A stretch of 26,476 nt of DNA, from IMG/VR virus record IMGVR_UViG_3300024348_002002, positions 1 through 26,476 of that record. The stretch is one strand, 5' to 3'. Origin of the DNA: a virus. Each line of letters starts with the position of its first letter. The stretch's first letter is position 1. This document shows, in pieces, positions 21,262 to 26,476 of the stretch. The position numbers and the translations under genes are program-made. The notes below the pieces were generated by a model, which searched no databases, had not been told where the DNA came from, and saw nothing but the letters and a program-made list of their open reading frames with translations.

Positions 21262-22725
21262 ATGAAACTCAAACAACTGATGCTTGCACCTGTTGCTCTG
21301 GGAATGGTTGCTCCTGCTGCGATTGCCGCAGATCTTAATATGAATGGGGTCAACCAATATTCCGCTGAGCAGGTCACAAGCGTCACTCAATTCTCTGATG
21401 TTCGTCCTACCGATTGGGCATATCAGGCACTTAGCAACCTCGTGGAGCGTTACGGTTGCGTTGCTGGTTATCCTAACGGTACCTTTGGTGGTGGACGTGC
21501 GATGACCCGTTACGAGGCAGCAGCACTCCTTAATGCTTGCCTGGATCGGGTAACTGAAGTTACCGACGAACTCAAGCGTCTCCAAGCAGAGTTTGCTACT
21601 GAACTAGCAACCCTTCGTGGTCGTGTAGATGGTTTGGAAGCACAAGTTGCTGAACTTGAAGCAACTCAATTCTCTACTACAACTAAACTGCGTGGTGAAG
21701 CAAACTTTGTTCTTGGTGGTGTTGATGACTACCAGACAAAAGGTGGTGATGTAACTCACACCACATTCAATTATGATCTTCGTCTGAACCTGGATACTTC
21801 GTTCACTGGTAAGGATCTGCTCCGTACTCGTCTGCGTTCTTCTAATTTCAGTGGGGATCCTTTCGGTTCCAGTTCTTCAATCTTTAAACTGGATAAAGCA
21901 GATAATACTACCAGCGAAGTTGGTAACAATGTAGTTATCGATCGTCTGTATTATTCATTCCCCGCCTTTAATAATAAAGCAACCATTACTGCTGGTGCTG
22001 CTGTTCGTAACACTGAAATTGCTTGGATTCCTTCAGCATATGAATCCAAGATCCTTGACTTCTTCCAAGTAGCAGGTGCTCCTGGTGTTTATAACAAGGC
22101 AACTGGTGCTGGTTTTGGTATCCAGTATGGTACTAAAGGTCTTGTTGCTGGTGTAAACTATGTGGCACAGAATGGTGCTGATAGTTCTACTGGTGAGTTT
22201 GATCGTTCTGGTGCCCTGAATACTCTTGCACAAATCGGTTATCGTGGTACTAATTGGGGTGCTGCTTTTGGTTATCGTTACGGTACTGAAGGAACTCGTG
22301 TACGTACCTACAACGGTCTGAACGGTGCTTCTGGTGCTCTTGCACCTGGTCAAACCTCTAACGGATATGCTATCAACGCATATTGGGAACCCACTCAATC
22401 TGGTTGGGCTCCTTCGATCTCAGCAGGTTATGGTTGGAACACTGTAAGTGGAACTCAAAGTGATGCTACTAACAGTCAATCCTGGTTTGCTGGTCTAACT
22501 TGGGACGATGTATTTGTTGATGGCAACTCTGCAGGTGTTGCTATCGGTCAAGCACCTACTGGTGAGAACCTTGAGAAGTCAACTCTTCTTGAAATCTTCT
22601 ACAAGTATCAAGTGTCTGATAACATCAGTGTCACTCCTGCTATCATTTACGGAAGTGACAATCAGCGCCTTGCTGGCAACTCCTCTAACTGGGGTGGTGT
22701 AATTCAGACCACATTCAAGTTCTGA
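21262..22725 (+). CDS. Cyanobacterial-type outer-membrane porin (SLH domain plus OprB-like barrel)
   Basis: A 487-residue exported protein. A signal peptide (about 1-22, ending AIA-AD) is followed by one SLH domain (about 40-95, with FSDVRPTDWAYQAL, YGCVAGYPNGTF and AMTRYEAAALLNAC). A heptad-like coiled coil (about 97-137, LKRLQAEFATELATLRGR) comes next, then a beta-barrel of alternating strands ending in FKF, the terminal aromatic needed for outer-membrane insertion. This is the layout of picocyanobacterial Som-type porins, where the SLH domain anchors to peptidoglycan-linked polymer. Codons here use more C/G than in the AT-rich neighbours, suggesting acquisition from a host. It has its own promoter and terminator. 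Likely roles are altered small-solute uptake or replacement of host porins that serve as phage receptors. Confidence 0.88.
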   Translation: MKLKQLMLAPVALGMVAPAAIAADLNMNGVNQYSAEQVTSVTQFSDVRPTDWAYQALSNLVERYGCVAGYPNGTFGGGRAMTRYEAAALLNACLDRVTEVTDELKRLQAEFATELATLRGRVDGLEAQVAELEATQFSTTTKLRGEANFVLGGVDDYQTKGGDVTHTTFNYDLRLNLDTSFTGKDLLRTRLRSSNFSGDPFGSSSSIFKLDKADNTTSEVGNNVVIDRLYYSFPAFNNKATITAGAAVRNTEIAWIPSAYESKILDFFQVAGAPGVYNKATGAGFGIQYGTKGLVAGVNYVAQNGADSSTGEFDRSGALNTLAQIGYRGTNWGAAFGYRYGTEGTRVRTYNGLNGASGALAPGQTSNGYAINAYWEPTQSGWAPSISAGYGWNTVSGTQSDATNSQSWFAGLTWDDVFVDGNSAGVAIGQAPTGENLEKSTLLEIFYKYQVSDNISVTPAIIYGSDNQRLAGNSSNWGGVIQTTFKF

Positions 22726-22734
22726 TAGCAAACG

Positions 22735-22758
22735 GGGAGGAGCAATCCTCCCTTTTTT
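22735..22758 (+). terminator. Terminator after the porin gene
   Basis: GGGAGGA/TCCTCCC (22735-22741/22746-22752) closes on a GCAA tetraloop and is followed by six T. It is a strong rho-independent terminator. Confidence 0.93.
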
Positions 22759-22772
22759 ATGGAGATAAAAAA

Positions 22773-23093
22773 ATGATTAAAAAACTTCTACTTGGTGCCG
22801 CAATTTTAGGAATCGCAACACCTTCTTTTGCACAAACACAGAATCCTCCAACCATTTCGGTTGCTGTAGCGAATGTTTCTTCAAATATTGCATGTAGAAA
22901 CAAAATTCGAGCAAAGTATTTTGAACTCGGTGCTACTAGAATGGCAGATGCGAATTCAAATACTCAGTGGGCAACCATCAATGGGATGAGTGCCCTTGTT
23001 TGGTGTCGCGATACTCAGGCAGTTATTAACACTGCTGGTTCTAATTATAATTCTGTTTATGAACTTCGAGATGAAATTTTCAAGATATTTTGA
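22773..23093 (+). CDS. Small exported protein, unknown function
   Basis: A 106-residue protein with a textbook signal peptide (MIKKLLLGAAILGIATPSFA, cleavage after residue 20). The mature part of about 86 residues holds two cysteines (IACRNK and VWCRDT) that could form one disulfide in the periplasm. No family recognised. GGAGA (22761-22765) is 7 bases before the ATG. It sits between the porin terminator and another terminator. With no promoter of its own visible, it depends on read-through from the porin. A periplasmic partner of the porin is possible but unproven. Confidence 0.75.
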   Translation: MIKKLLLGAAILGIATPSFAQTQNPPTISVAVANVSSNIACRNKIRAKYFELGATRMADANSNTQWATINGMSALVWCRDTQAVINTAGSNYNSVYELRDEIFKIF

Positions 23094-23122
23094 TATTGGT
23101 CAGTAAATCTAAACAAAACCTT

Positions 23123-23151
23123 AAGGAGGGGCTTGACAGACCCTCTTTTTT
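23123..23151 (+). terminator. Terminator before the photosynthesis genes
   Basis: GAGGG/CCCTC (23126-23130/23141-23145) is extended by A-T and G-T pairs and followed by six T. Its 10-base loop contains the TTGACA of the next promoter. Confidence 0.85.
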
Positions 23152-23161
23152 CCTATATACT
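23133..23161 (+). promoter_or_regulatory. Promoter of the hli-petF-hli-prx group
   Basis: TTGACA (23133-23138) and TATACT (23156-23161) are spaced 17 bases apart. The -35 is in the terminator loop and the -10 follows the T-run. The transcription start would be near 23168, 20 bases before the first hli ATG. Confidence 0.85.
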
Positions 23162-23187
23162 ATTGTTGTAAATCTTTACAAAAGATA

Positions 23188-23397
23188 ATGACTGTTACGA
23201 AAAATGAGTTCGGGCAAATGAATATGTTTGCTAAAGAACCTGCGATGTATATGACTAAGGAAGACCTTGATCGTTATGGCATCGAACCCTATGCAGAAAA
23301 AGCGGAGAAAATGAATGGACGTTGGGCTATGCTCGGTATTATTGCTGGGGCTCTTTCTTATAGTCTCACTGGCAAACTCTTCTTCGGTATCTTCTGA
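23188..23397 (+). CDS. hli: High-light-inducible protein
   Basis: A 69-residue member of the chlorophyll a/b-binding superfamily with one membrane helix. The helix motif AEKMNGRWAMLGIIAG (38-53) has the Glu, Asn and Arg that bind chlorophyll and pair helices. A polar N-terminal region of about 37 residues precedes it. Such proteins dissipate excess light energy and protect newly made photosystem II, and cyanophages carry them to keep photosynthesis going during infection. First gene of a group under the promoter at 23133. Confidence 0.93.
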   Translation: MTVTKNEFGQMNMFAKEPAMYMTKEDLDRYGIEPYAEKAEKMNGRWAMLGIIAGALSYSLTGKLFFGIF

Positions 23398-23410
23398 CAA
23401 CTGATTGACA

Positions 23411-23497
23411 ATGACTTCAATTATCTTTACAATGACTTCAGTTGCCTTCTTCGTACTGTTGGCAGCATCCGTAGAAAAACTTTGTGAAACTTACTAA
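23411..23497 (+). CDS. 28-residue membrane peptide
   Basis: A tiny hydrophobic protein ([14 protein letters not shown], then [14 protein letters not shown]) with one membrane span and a short polar tail. It begins 13 bases after hli, and its TAA overlaps the petF ATG (TAATG), which supports translation. The 12-base sequence ACAATGACTTCA occurs twice (23408 and 23429), so the peptide could start at either Met, the second being a direct repeat. It resembles small photosystem-type subunits in size only; function unknown. Confidence 0.55.
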   Translation: MTSIIFTMTSVAFFVLLAASVEKLCETY

Positions 23498-23790
23498 TGA
23501 CCGTTTTTAATGTCACTCTCCAATCCCCTGATGGCACCGAAACCACCATTGAGTGTCAAGATGATCAGTACATTCTTGAAGCAGCAGAAGAGGCAGGTGT
23601 TGACCTCCCCTCATCGTGTAAAGCAGGCGCTTGCTCTGCTTGTGCAGGAAAACTCATCTCTGGCACCGTTGATAACGAAGAACAATCGTTCCTTGATGAT
23701 GAACAACAAGCAGAAGGTTGGGTTCTCACTTGCGTTGCTTATCCCACAAGTGATTGTGTGATCCTTACTGAACAGGAAGAAAATCTGTGA
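23497..23790 (+). CDS. petF: Plant-type [2Fe-2S] ferredoxin
   Basis: A 97-residue electron carrier of photosynthetic type. The cluster ligands are C41, C46, C49 and C79, in the order [13 protein letters not shown]...LTCVAYP, the exact CX4CX2CX29C spacing. The protein is acidic, as needed to dock with photosystem I and ferredoxin-NADP reductase. In infected cells it could steer electrons to phage-favoured enzymes such as bilin reductases or ribonucleotide reductase. It overlaps the preceding peptide by one base and the next gene by four. Confidence 0.94.
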   Translation: MTVFNVTLQSPDGTETTIECQDDQYILEAAEEAGVDLPSSCKAGACSACAGKLISGTVDNEEQSFLDDEQQAEGWVLTCVAYPTSDCVILTEQEENL

Positions 23791-24068
23791 GCACTGTTGG
23801 TATGCTCGGACAATTTGCCATTGCCCTCCAAGAACTTGGATGGGATGCTGATGATGAAATCTCCGTTGAGATTGGTGGTGTAGCAGTAACAGGAACTGCC
23901 ACCAGTCCAAATGCAAATCCAAAATGGGCAAAACCATTTGGAACAGTATCATATCAAAATGATGCCTTCATCGTAATTAAAAACAAATCAAGGAACCCCG
24001 TTGTTCCTTCACAACCAAATCCTGAACTTAAACAACAACACCCTTATAATGGAACACTCTCTAGTTGA
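23787..24068 (+). CDS. Small protein, unknown function, next to ferredoxin
   Basis: A 93-residue protein starting at GTG, overlapping the petF stop (GTGA). A compact N-terminal part ([31 protein letters not shown]) looks like a small beta-rich fold. The C-terminal third is low-complexity, rich in Pro, Asn and Gln ([13 protein letters not shown]). No membrane segment or cofactor motif. No family recognised. It overlaps the next gene by 20 bases. Confidence 0.7.
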   Translation: MSTVGMLGQFAIALQELGWDADDEISVEIGGVAVTGTATSPNANPKWAKPFGTVSYQNDAFIVIKNKSRNPVVPSQPNPELKQQHPYNGTLSS

Positions 24069-24234
24069 ACTGCTGACTTACTATGTAATTGTTGCTGCTC
24101 TCTTTATTGGAGCACCTGCAGTATTTTTTACAATTGTCTTTATGCCTGCACTTATGAATACTAAGGGCGCAGTTGTTGGTTATAAAATTCACCGCGACTA
24201 TGGTGAAACATTTATCTATTCTAAAGTAAAATAA
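24049..24234 (+). CDS. Small membrane protein
   Basis: A 61-residue protein with one long hydrophobic stretch (LLTYYVIVAALFIGAPAVFF plus TIVFMPALM, residues about 9-37) that could form one long or two short spans. A polar, basic tail (GYKIHRDYGETFIYSKVK) follows. ATG 24049 is chosen because an in-frame upstream ATT/TTG start would lengthen an already 20-base overlap with the previous gene. It lies between ferredoxin and an hli gene, so a thylakoid location is possible. Function unknown. Confidence 0.65.
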   Translation: MEHSLVELLTYYVIVAALFIGAPAVFFTIVFMPALMNTKGAVVGYKIHRDYGETFIYSKVK

Positions 24235-24246
24235 AGGAGAAAAACA

Positions 24247-24366
24247 ATGAACAAAATTTTCACTGAAAAAGCAGAACGTATTAATGGTTGGGCAGCAATG
24301 ATTGGTATTGTTGCCGCAATGGGTTCTTATGCTATTACTGGTCAAATTATTCCCGGTGTATTTTGA
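24247..24366 (+). CDS. hli: Short high-light-inducible protein
   Basis: A 39-residue HLIP consisting of little more than the chlorophyll-binding helix: AERINGWAAMIGIVAAMGSYA keeps the ExxNGxxAMxG core, with Trp in place of the usual Arg after NG. This Arg-to-Trp change is seen at the position that normally makes the inter-helix ion pair, so pairing may differ. AGGAG lies 8 bases before the ATG. The peroxiredoxin gene follows after 11 bases. It is preceded, not overlapped, by the small membrane protein gene. Confidence 0.82.
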   Translation: MNKIFTEKAERINGWAAMIGIVAAMGSYAITGQIIPGVF

Positions 24367-24377
24367 TGGAGGTTACT

Positions 24378-24905
24378 ATGCGTAAAGAACAATATCAAGT
24401 TCCTCAAGTAGAATTTGTATTTCGCGAGAATGGGGAGTTTGTAAATCGTACTTCTTCAGAACTCTTCGATGGAAAGCGTGTGGTCCTGTTTAGTCTGCCT
24501 GGTGCTTTCACTCCTACTTGCAGTGCCTATCAGCTACCTGGATTCGAAGAGAAATATGAAGACTTTATTGGTAGTGGCATCGACGCTATTTACTGCATCT
24601 CTGTTAATGATGGGTTTGTAATGAATGCCTGGGCACAGGATCAGAATATCAAGAATGTAAAACTCATTCCAGACGGCAATGCATATTTCACACGTTCTAT
24701 GGGTATGCTCGTCACTAAGTCTAACCTTGGTTTCGGTGATCGCTCTTGGCGTTATGCTATGGTCTTGGATAACGGAATCATCGAAAAACTATTCGTTGAG
24801 GCAGGTCAGCGGGACAACGCAGACAGTGACCCTTACGAAGCAACTACTCCAGAGAATGTTCTGGACTACGTAAAATCTACAGTACGAGAAACAGTGACAG
24901 TTTGA
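24378..24905 (+). CDS. Peroxiredoxin (Prx5/AhpE-like thiol peroxidase)
   Basis: Reduces H2O2 and organic peroxides through a cysteine thiol. A 175-residue thioredoxin-fold protein whose peroxidatic motif PGAFTPTCSAYQLPGF places the active cysteine at C48 with Thr45. C73 (AIYCISVND) might serve as a resolving or auxiliary cysteine. VNDGFVMNAW and GDRSWRYAMVLDNG are family features. GGAGG (24368-24372) sits 5 bases before the ATG. It is the last gene of the hli-petF group and ends 4 bases before a terminator stem. It would protect the infected, still photosynthesising cell from peroxide, alongside the Dps-like protein. Phage-borne peroxiredoxins are uncommon in this group. Confidence 0.9.
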   Translation: MRKEQYQVPQVEFVFRENGEFVNRTSSELFDGKRVVLFSLPGAFTPTCSAYQLPGFEEKYEDFIGSGIDAIYCISVNDGFVMNAWAQDQNIKNVKLIPDGNAYFTRSMGMLVTKSNLGFGDRSWRYAMVLDNGIIEKLFVEAGQRDNADSDPYEATTPENVLDYVKSTVRETVTV

Positions 24906-24908
24906 TTG

Positions 24909-24934
24909 AAGGAGGGGTAAAACCCTCCTTTTTT
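24909..24934 (+). terminator. Terminator after the peroxiredoxin gene
   Basis: GGAGGG/CCCTCC (24911-24916/24923-24928), extended by two A-T pairs, with a 6-base loop and six T. A late promoter begins at the very next base. Confidence 0.93.
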
Positions 24935-24942
24935 CATAAATA
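24935..24942 (+). promoter_or_regulatory. Late promoter (CATAAATA) for the lysis genes
   Basis: It matches the NATAAATA late element, directly after the terminator and 23 bases before the ATG at 24966. Late timing fits a lysin. Confidence 0.72.
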
Positions 24943-24965
24943 TATCACATGGTTTGGATACAATA

Positions 24966-25664
24966 ATGCTTATAGATCTCCATAACTTTTTTAAGTTTTA
25001 TGATGATACTAATCCCAAGCATCGTGCAGCAGTAGAACAATTTGAAAAAGATCTGCTTCTGAAAGCACAAGATCTGATGCAAGATGGGGCAAACTGGGTT
25101 AGAATCTATAGGAGTAAAGAAGACAAACCTCAAACCTCAATTTTACATGTTCCTTTCTATCCACAAACAGATAACTATAGAGATGCAAATAGAACTTGCA
25201 ATTCTTCTGCTTGTGCAATGTGTTTAGAGTATTTCAAACCTGGTACACTAAAAGGACCTAAGGGCGATGACGCCTATGTACAAAAAGTTTTCCAAATCGG
25301 CGACACAACTGATCACTTGGTTCAGACCAAGGTTCTTGCGTCATACGGCATTAAGTCCAGTTTCAGTTACAGCCTTACTTTTGCTGATCTTGATAGAGAG
25401 CTTGCCGCTGGTAGACCTGTTATTATTGGTATTCTTCATCGCGGTCCTCTATCTAACCCCACGGGAGGACATATGGTAGTGGTGATTGGCAAGACACCTT
25501 CGGGCGATTATGTTGTCAATGATCCTTATGGTTCATTGAATGATGGATACACTGGTTCGGTAAATAATGGTAAGGCTGCTGTTTATAAGAGAAGTGACCT
25601 TTCTCGTAGATGGTGTCCTGCAGGTAATGATGGATGGGGAAGAATTTTTGATGTAAAAAAGTAG
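24966..25664 (+). CDS. C39-like peptidase, 0-frame product of a putative two-domain lysin
   Basis: A 232-residue protein. After about 58 leading residues, a papain-like C39 domain begins (HVPFYPQTDNYRD). TCNSSACAMCLEYF carries the probable nucleophile C78, GGHMVVVIG the active-site His and VVNDPYG the third residue. C39-type domains in phage lysins cleave peptide bonds in the wall. The ATG 24966 is preferred over TTG 24954; both follow the late promoter. The gene ends DVKK-stop within A AAA AAG TAG, directly upstream of a 12-bp hairpin. The lysozyme domain continues in the -1 frame, so a 391-residue fusion is likely in part of the product. Confidence 0.82.
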   Translation: MLIDLHNFFKFYDDTNPKHRAAVEQFEKDLLLKAQDLMQDGANWVRIYRSKEDKPQTSILHVPFYPQTDNYRDANRTCNSSACAMCLEYFKPGTLKGPKGDDAYVQKVFQIGDTTDHLVQTKVLASYGIKSSFSYSLTFADLDRELAAGRPVIIGILHRGPLSNPTGGHMVVVIGKTPSGDYVVNDPYGSLNDGYTGSVNNGKAAVYKRSDLSRRWCPAGNDGWGRIFDVKK

Positions 25665-25699
25665 AAACGCCAACTAATAATGTTTCGTTAGTTGGCGTT
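25655..25699 (+). promoter_or_regulatory. Putative programmed -1 ribosomal frameshift site
   Basis: The slippery heptamer A AAA AAG (25655-25661) is in the correct 0-frame phase and is followed immediately by TAG. It lies 4 bases before a perfect 12-bp hairpin (25666-25677/25688-25699, 10-base loop). GGGGAAG (25636-25642) lies 12 bases upstream of the heptamer, like the internal Shine-Dalgarno that stimulates E. coli dnaX frameshifting. No T-run follows the hairpin, so it is not a terminator. The -1 frame is open from 25652 through the lysozyme domain. Confidence 0.7.
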
Positions 25700-26140
25700 G
25701 ATTTGATAAAGGAATTTGAGGGATGTCATTTAAATGCTTATCCCGATCCATTGACAGGTGGTCTTCCAATCACTATTGGTTGGGGAAGCACCAGAGATTT
25801 TAATGGTGACTATTTTAAACTTGGTAGAAAAATTACTCAAGAGTATGCGGACAAACTCTTAATTTTTGATATTGAACAAAGATTTCTTCCCCACCTGCAA
25901 AAAATACCTTACTGGAGTGAGATGAATGACAACCAAAGAGGGGCTTTACTTTCTTTTGCATATAATCTTGGTGCAGGTTTTTATGGTAATCCTAACTTCA
26001 ATACTATTACACGGGTCTTAAAGAATAAAGAATGGACTAAAGTTCCCGATGCTCTTTATCTTTATCGTAATCCTGGTAGTAACGTAGAGGCAGGACTTGC
26101 AAGGCGTAGAAAAGCAGAAGGTAAACTTTGGGGGTCTTAA
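25661..26140 (+). CDS. GH24 lysozyme domain (probably the -1 frameshift extension of the C39 peptidase)
   Basis: A muramidase domain that cleaves the MurNAc-GlcNAc bond of peptidoglycan. LIKEFEGCHLNAYPDP contains the catalytic Glu, ITIGWGST the conserved Thr/Gly motif, and RGALLSFAYNLGAGF with LARRRKAEGKLW the C-terminal helices. The frame is open back to 25652, and reading from GTA at 25661 adds the linker VETPTNNVSLVGVD. The only start in frame near the domain is TTG 25703, which has no Shine-Dalgarno, lies just after the hairpin and cuts off the first helix. I therefore annotate it as the C-terminal 159 residues of a frameshift fusion. If it is independently translated it would be a 145-residue lysozyme from 25703. 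Confidence 0.85.
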   Translation, partial: VETPTNNVSLVGVDLIKEFEGCHLNAYPDPLTGGLPITIGWGSTRDFNGDYFKLGRKITQEYADKLLIFDIEQRFLPHLQKIPYWSEMNDNQRGALLSFAYNLGAGFYGNPNFNTITRVLKNKEWTKVPDALYLYRNPGSNVEAGLARRRKAEGKLWGS

Positions 26141-26154
26141 CGACCCTCTTGTTT
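26132..26154 (+). terminator. Weak terminator at the convergent gene end
   Basis: GGGTC/GACCC (26132-26136/26142-26146) with loop TTAAC is followed by TCTTGTTT on the plus strand. The lysozyme TAA and the minus-strand gene's TAA share the TTAA in the loop. The T-rich tail is interrupted, so it is only moderate. Confidence 0.45.
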
Positions 26155-26328
26155 ATGGATCCAAGTTTTCAACTCATGCAAATATTGCCTGAGTTGATCT
26201 GCTTTTTGTAGATGCCAAATATCACCACTCTTGAAATACTCTTGAGTGTGATTGTCTATTGCTTTTAAAATATTATGGATGGGAGCGTTCCAAGGCTCAC
26301 GCTTTGGAGTATTCCATTCTCTTGGCAT
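26137..26328 (-). CDS. Small unknown protein, minus strand
   Basis: A 63-residue soluble protein, beginning MPREWNTPKREPWN and largely helical afterwards (ILKAIDNHTQEYF, LQKADQLRQYLHELKTWIH), with many His, Trp and charged residues. No signal, membrane segment or metal motif. It ends tail-to-tail with the lysozyme gene, sharing the TTAA. It starts 3 bases after the stop of the basic small protein, so both probably form one late minus-strand transcript. Function unknown. Confidence 0.72.
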   Translation of the reverse strand: MPREWNTPKREPWNAPIHNILKAIDNHTQEYFKSGDIWHLQKADQLRQYLHELKTWIHKQEGR

Positions 26329-26331
26329 ATA

Positions 26332-26445
26332 TCACTTCTTCTTGCCACCGTTCTTTGCTTTTTTCGCAGTCGCATTACCTTGATTTTGCTTGGATTGCTT
26401 GCCACCAGCAGAACCCTTCTTACCCTTATTTGGTGACTTGGACAT
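26332..26445 (-). CDS. Lys/Gly-rich basic small protein, minus strand
   Basis: A 37-residue, strongly basic peptide: it begins MSKSPNKGKKGS and ends AKNGGKKK, about one third Lys, with Gly, Ser, Asn and Gln but no aromatic residue. It is probably disordered and would bind nucleic acid or an acidic surface. A histone-tail-like or packaging-related role is a guess. The late promoter at 26469-26476 on the same strand lies 23 bases upstream of the start. The next gene downstream begins after 3 bases. Confidence 0.65.
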   Translation of the reverse strand: MSKSPNKGKKGSAGGKQSKQNQGNATAKKAKNGGKKK

Positions 26446-26468
26446 TGGAGGATCTTAAGATACGAGAG

Positions 26469-26476
26469 TATTTATG
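26469..26476 (-). promoter_or_regulatory. Late promoter (CATAAATA) on the minus strand
   Basis: The plus-strand TATTTATG at the window edge reads CATAAATA on the minus strand, matching the NATAAATA late element. It would start a transcript near 26463 for the two minus-strand genes. Confidence 0.6.

Noticed and set aside
21232-22398. Minus-strand open frames within the porin gene
   Set aside because: Ser/Thr-rich antisense of a biased coding sequence; no supporting signals.
23510-23952. Open frames overlapping petF on both strands
   Set aside because: They overlap the exact-spaced ferredoxin cluster motif and lack starts with ribosome sites.
25666-25699. 12-bp hairpin as a terminator between two lysis genes
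   Set aside because: No T-run follows, and the hairpin lies inside an open -1 frame directly after a slippery sequence, so a frameshift stimulator explains it better.
1-26476. CRISPR arrays, insertion sequences, integrase or attachment sites
   Set aside because: I saw no regularly spaced repeats, transposase motifs or integrase-like protein on either strand. Mobile content is limited to the two HNH genes.

Overview
The window looks like part of the genome of a T4-like cyanophage (cyanomyovirus) infecting marine Synechococcus or Prochlorococcus. Three things point there. It carries auxiliary metabolic genes typical of these phages: 6-phosphogluconate dehydrogenase, two high-light-inducible proteins and a plant-type ferredoxin. 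It has tRNA genes scattered between very small overlapping genes. It has T4-type late promoters (NATAAATA) alongside consensus sigma70-like early promoters (TTGACA-N17-TATAAT type). No capsid, tail or replication gene is visible, so this is an accessory stretch of a larger genome. The assignment rests on recognition by eye, without a database search.

Region 1 (1-5925) is the tRNA and small-gene region. It holds eight tRNA-like genes: Gly-TCC, an aberrant Asn-GTT, Val-TAC, Ser-TGA, Pro-TGG, two with anticodon TAT, and one CAT. Between them lie two free-standing HNH endonuclease genes, a Dps-like ferritin, gnd, a Phd/YefM-like antitoxin without a toxin, several short membrane or unknown proteins, and an unusually hairpin-rich stretch of about 290 bases before tRNA-Val. 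Both HNH genes have the same control layout: a late promoter in the loop of an inverted repeat whose right arm covers the ribosome-binding site or start codon.

Region 2 (5932-21167) is a glycan island. A terminator whose loop carries the -35 box of a new promoter is followed by 18 same-strand genes with no intergenic base at all. They encode a GDP-mannose 3,5-epimerase, two more NAD-dependent sugar epimerases or dehydratases, a UDP-glucose dehydrogenase, two methyltransferases, an NAD+ synthetase and eleven known or putative glycosyltransferases (four of them GT11/fucosyltransferase-like). Together they could make nucleotide sugars such as GDP-L-galactose and UDP-glucuronate and build or decorate a glycan, either on the host surface or on the virion.

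Region 3 (21168-24934) is an envelope, photosynthesis and redox block. It holds a cyanobacterial-type SLH-domain outer-membrane porin, a small exported protein, two hli genes flanking small membrane proteins and ferredoxin, and a peroxiredoxin.

Region 4 (24935-26476) is a late lysis block. A C39-like peptidase gene ends in A AAA AAG followed directly by a stop codon and a 12-bp hairpin. The lysozyme (GH24) domain continues in the -1 frame without a credible start of its own. This is the layout of the E. coli dnaX programmed frameshift and would give a two-domain lysin. Two small genes run towards it on the minus strand.

The strongest candidates for undescribed biology are the lysin frameshift signal, the two hairpin/late-promoter switches on the HNH genes, the hairpin-rich RNA locus, the elbow-less tRNA-Asn, the GDP-L-galactose/GT11 pairing, and the host-type porin.
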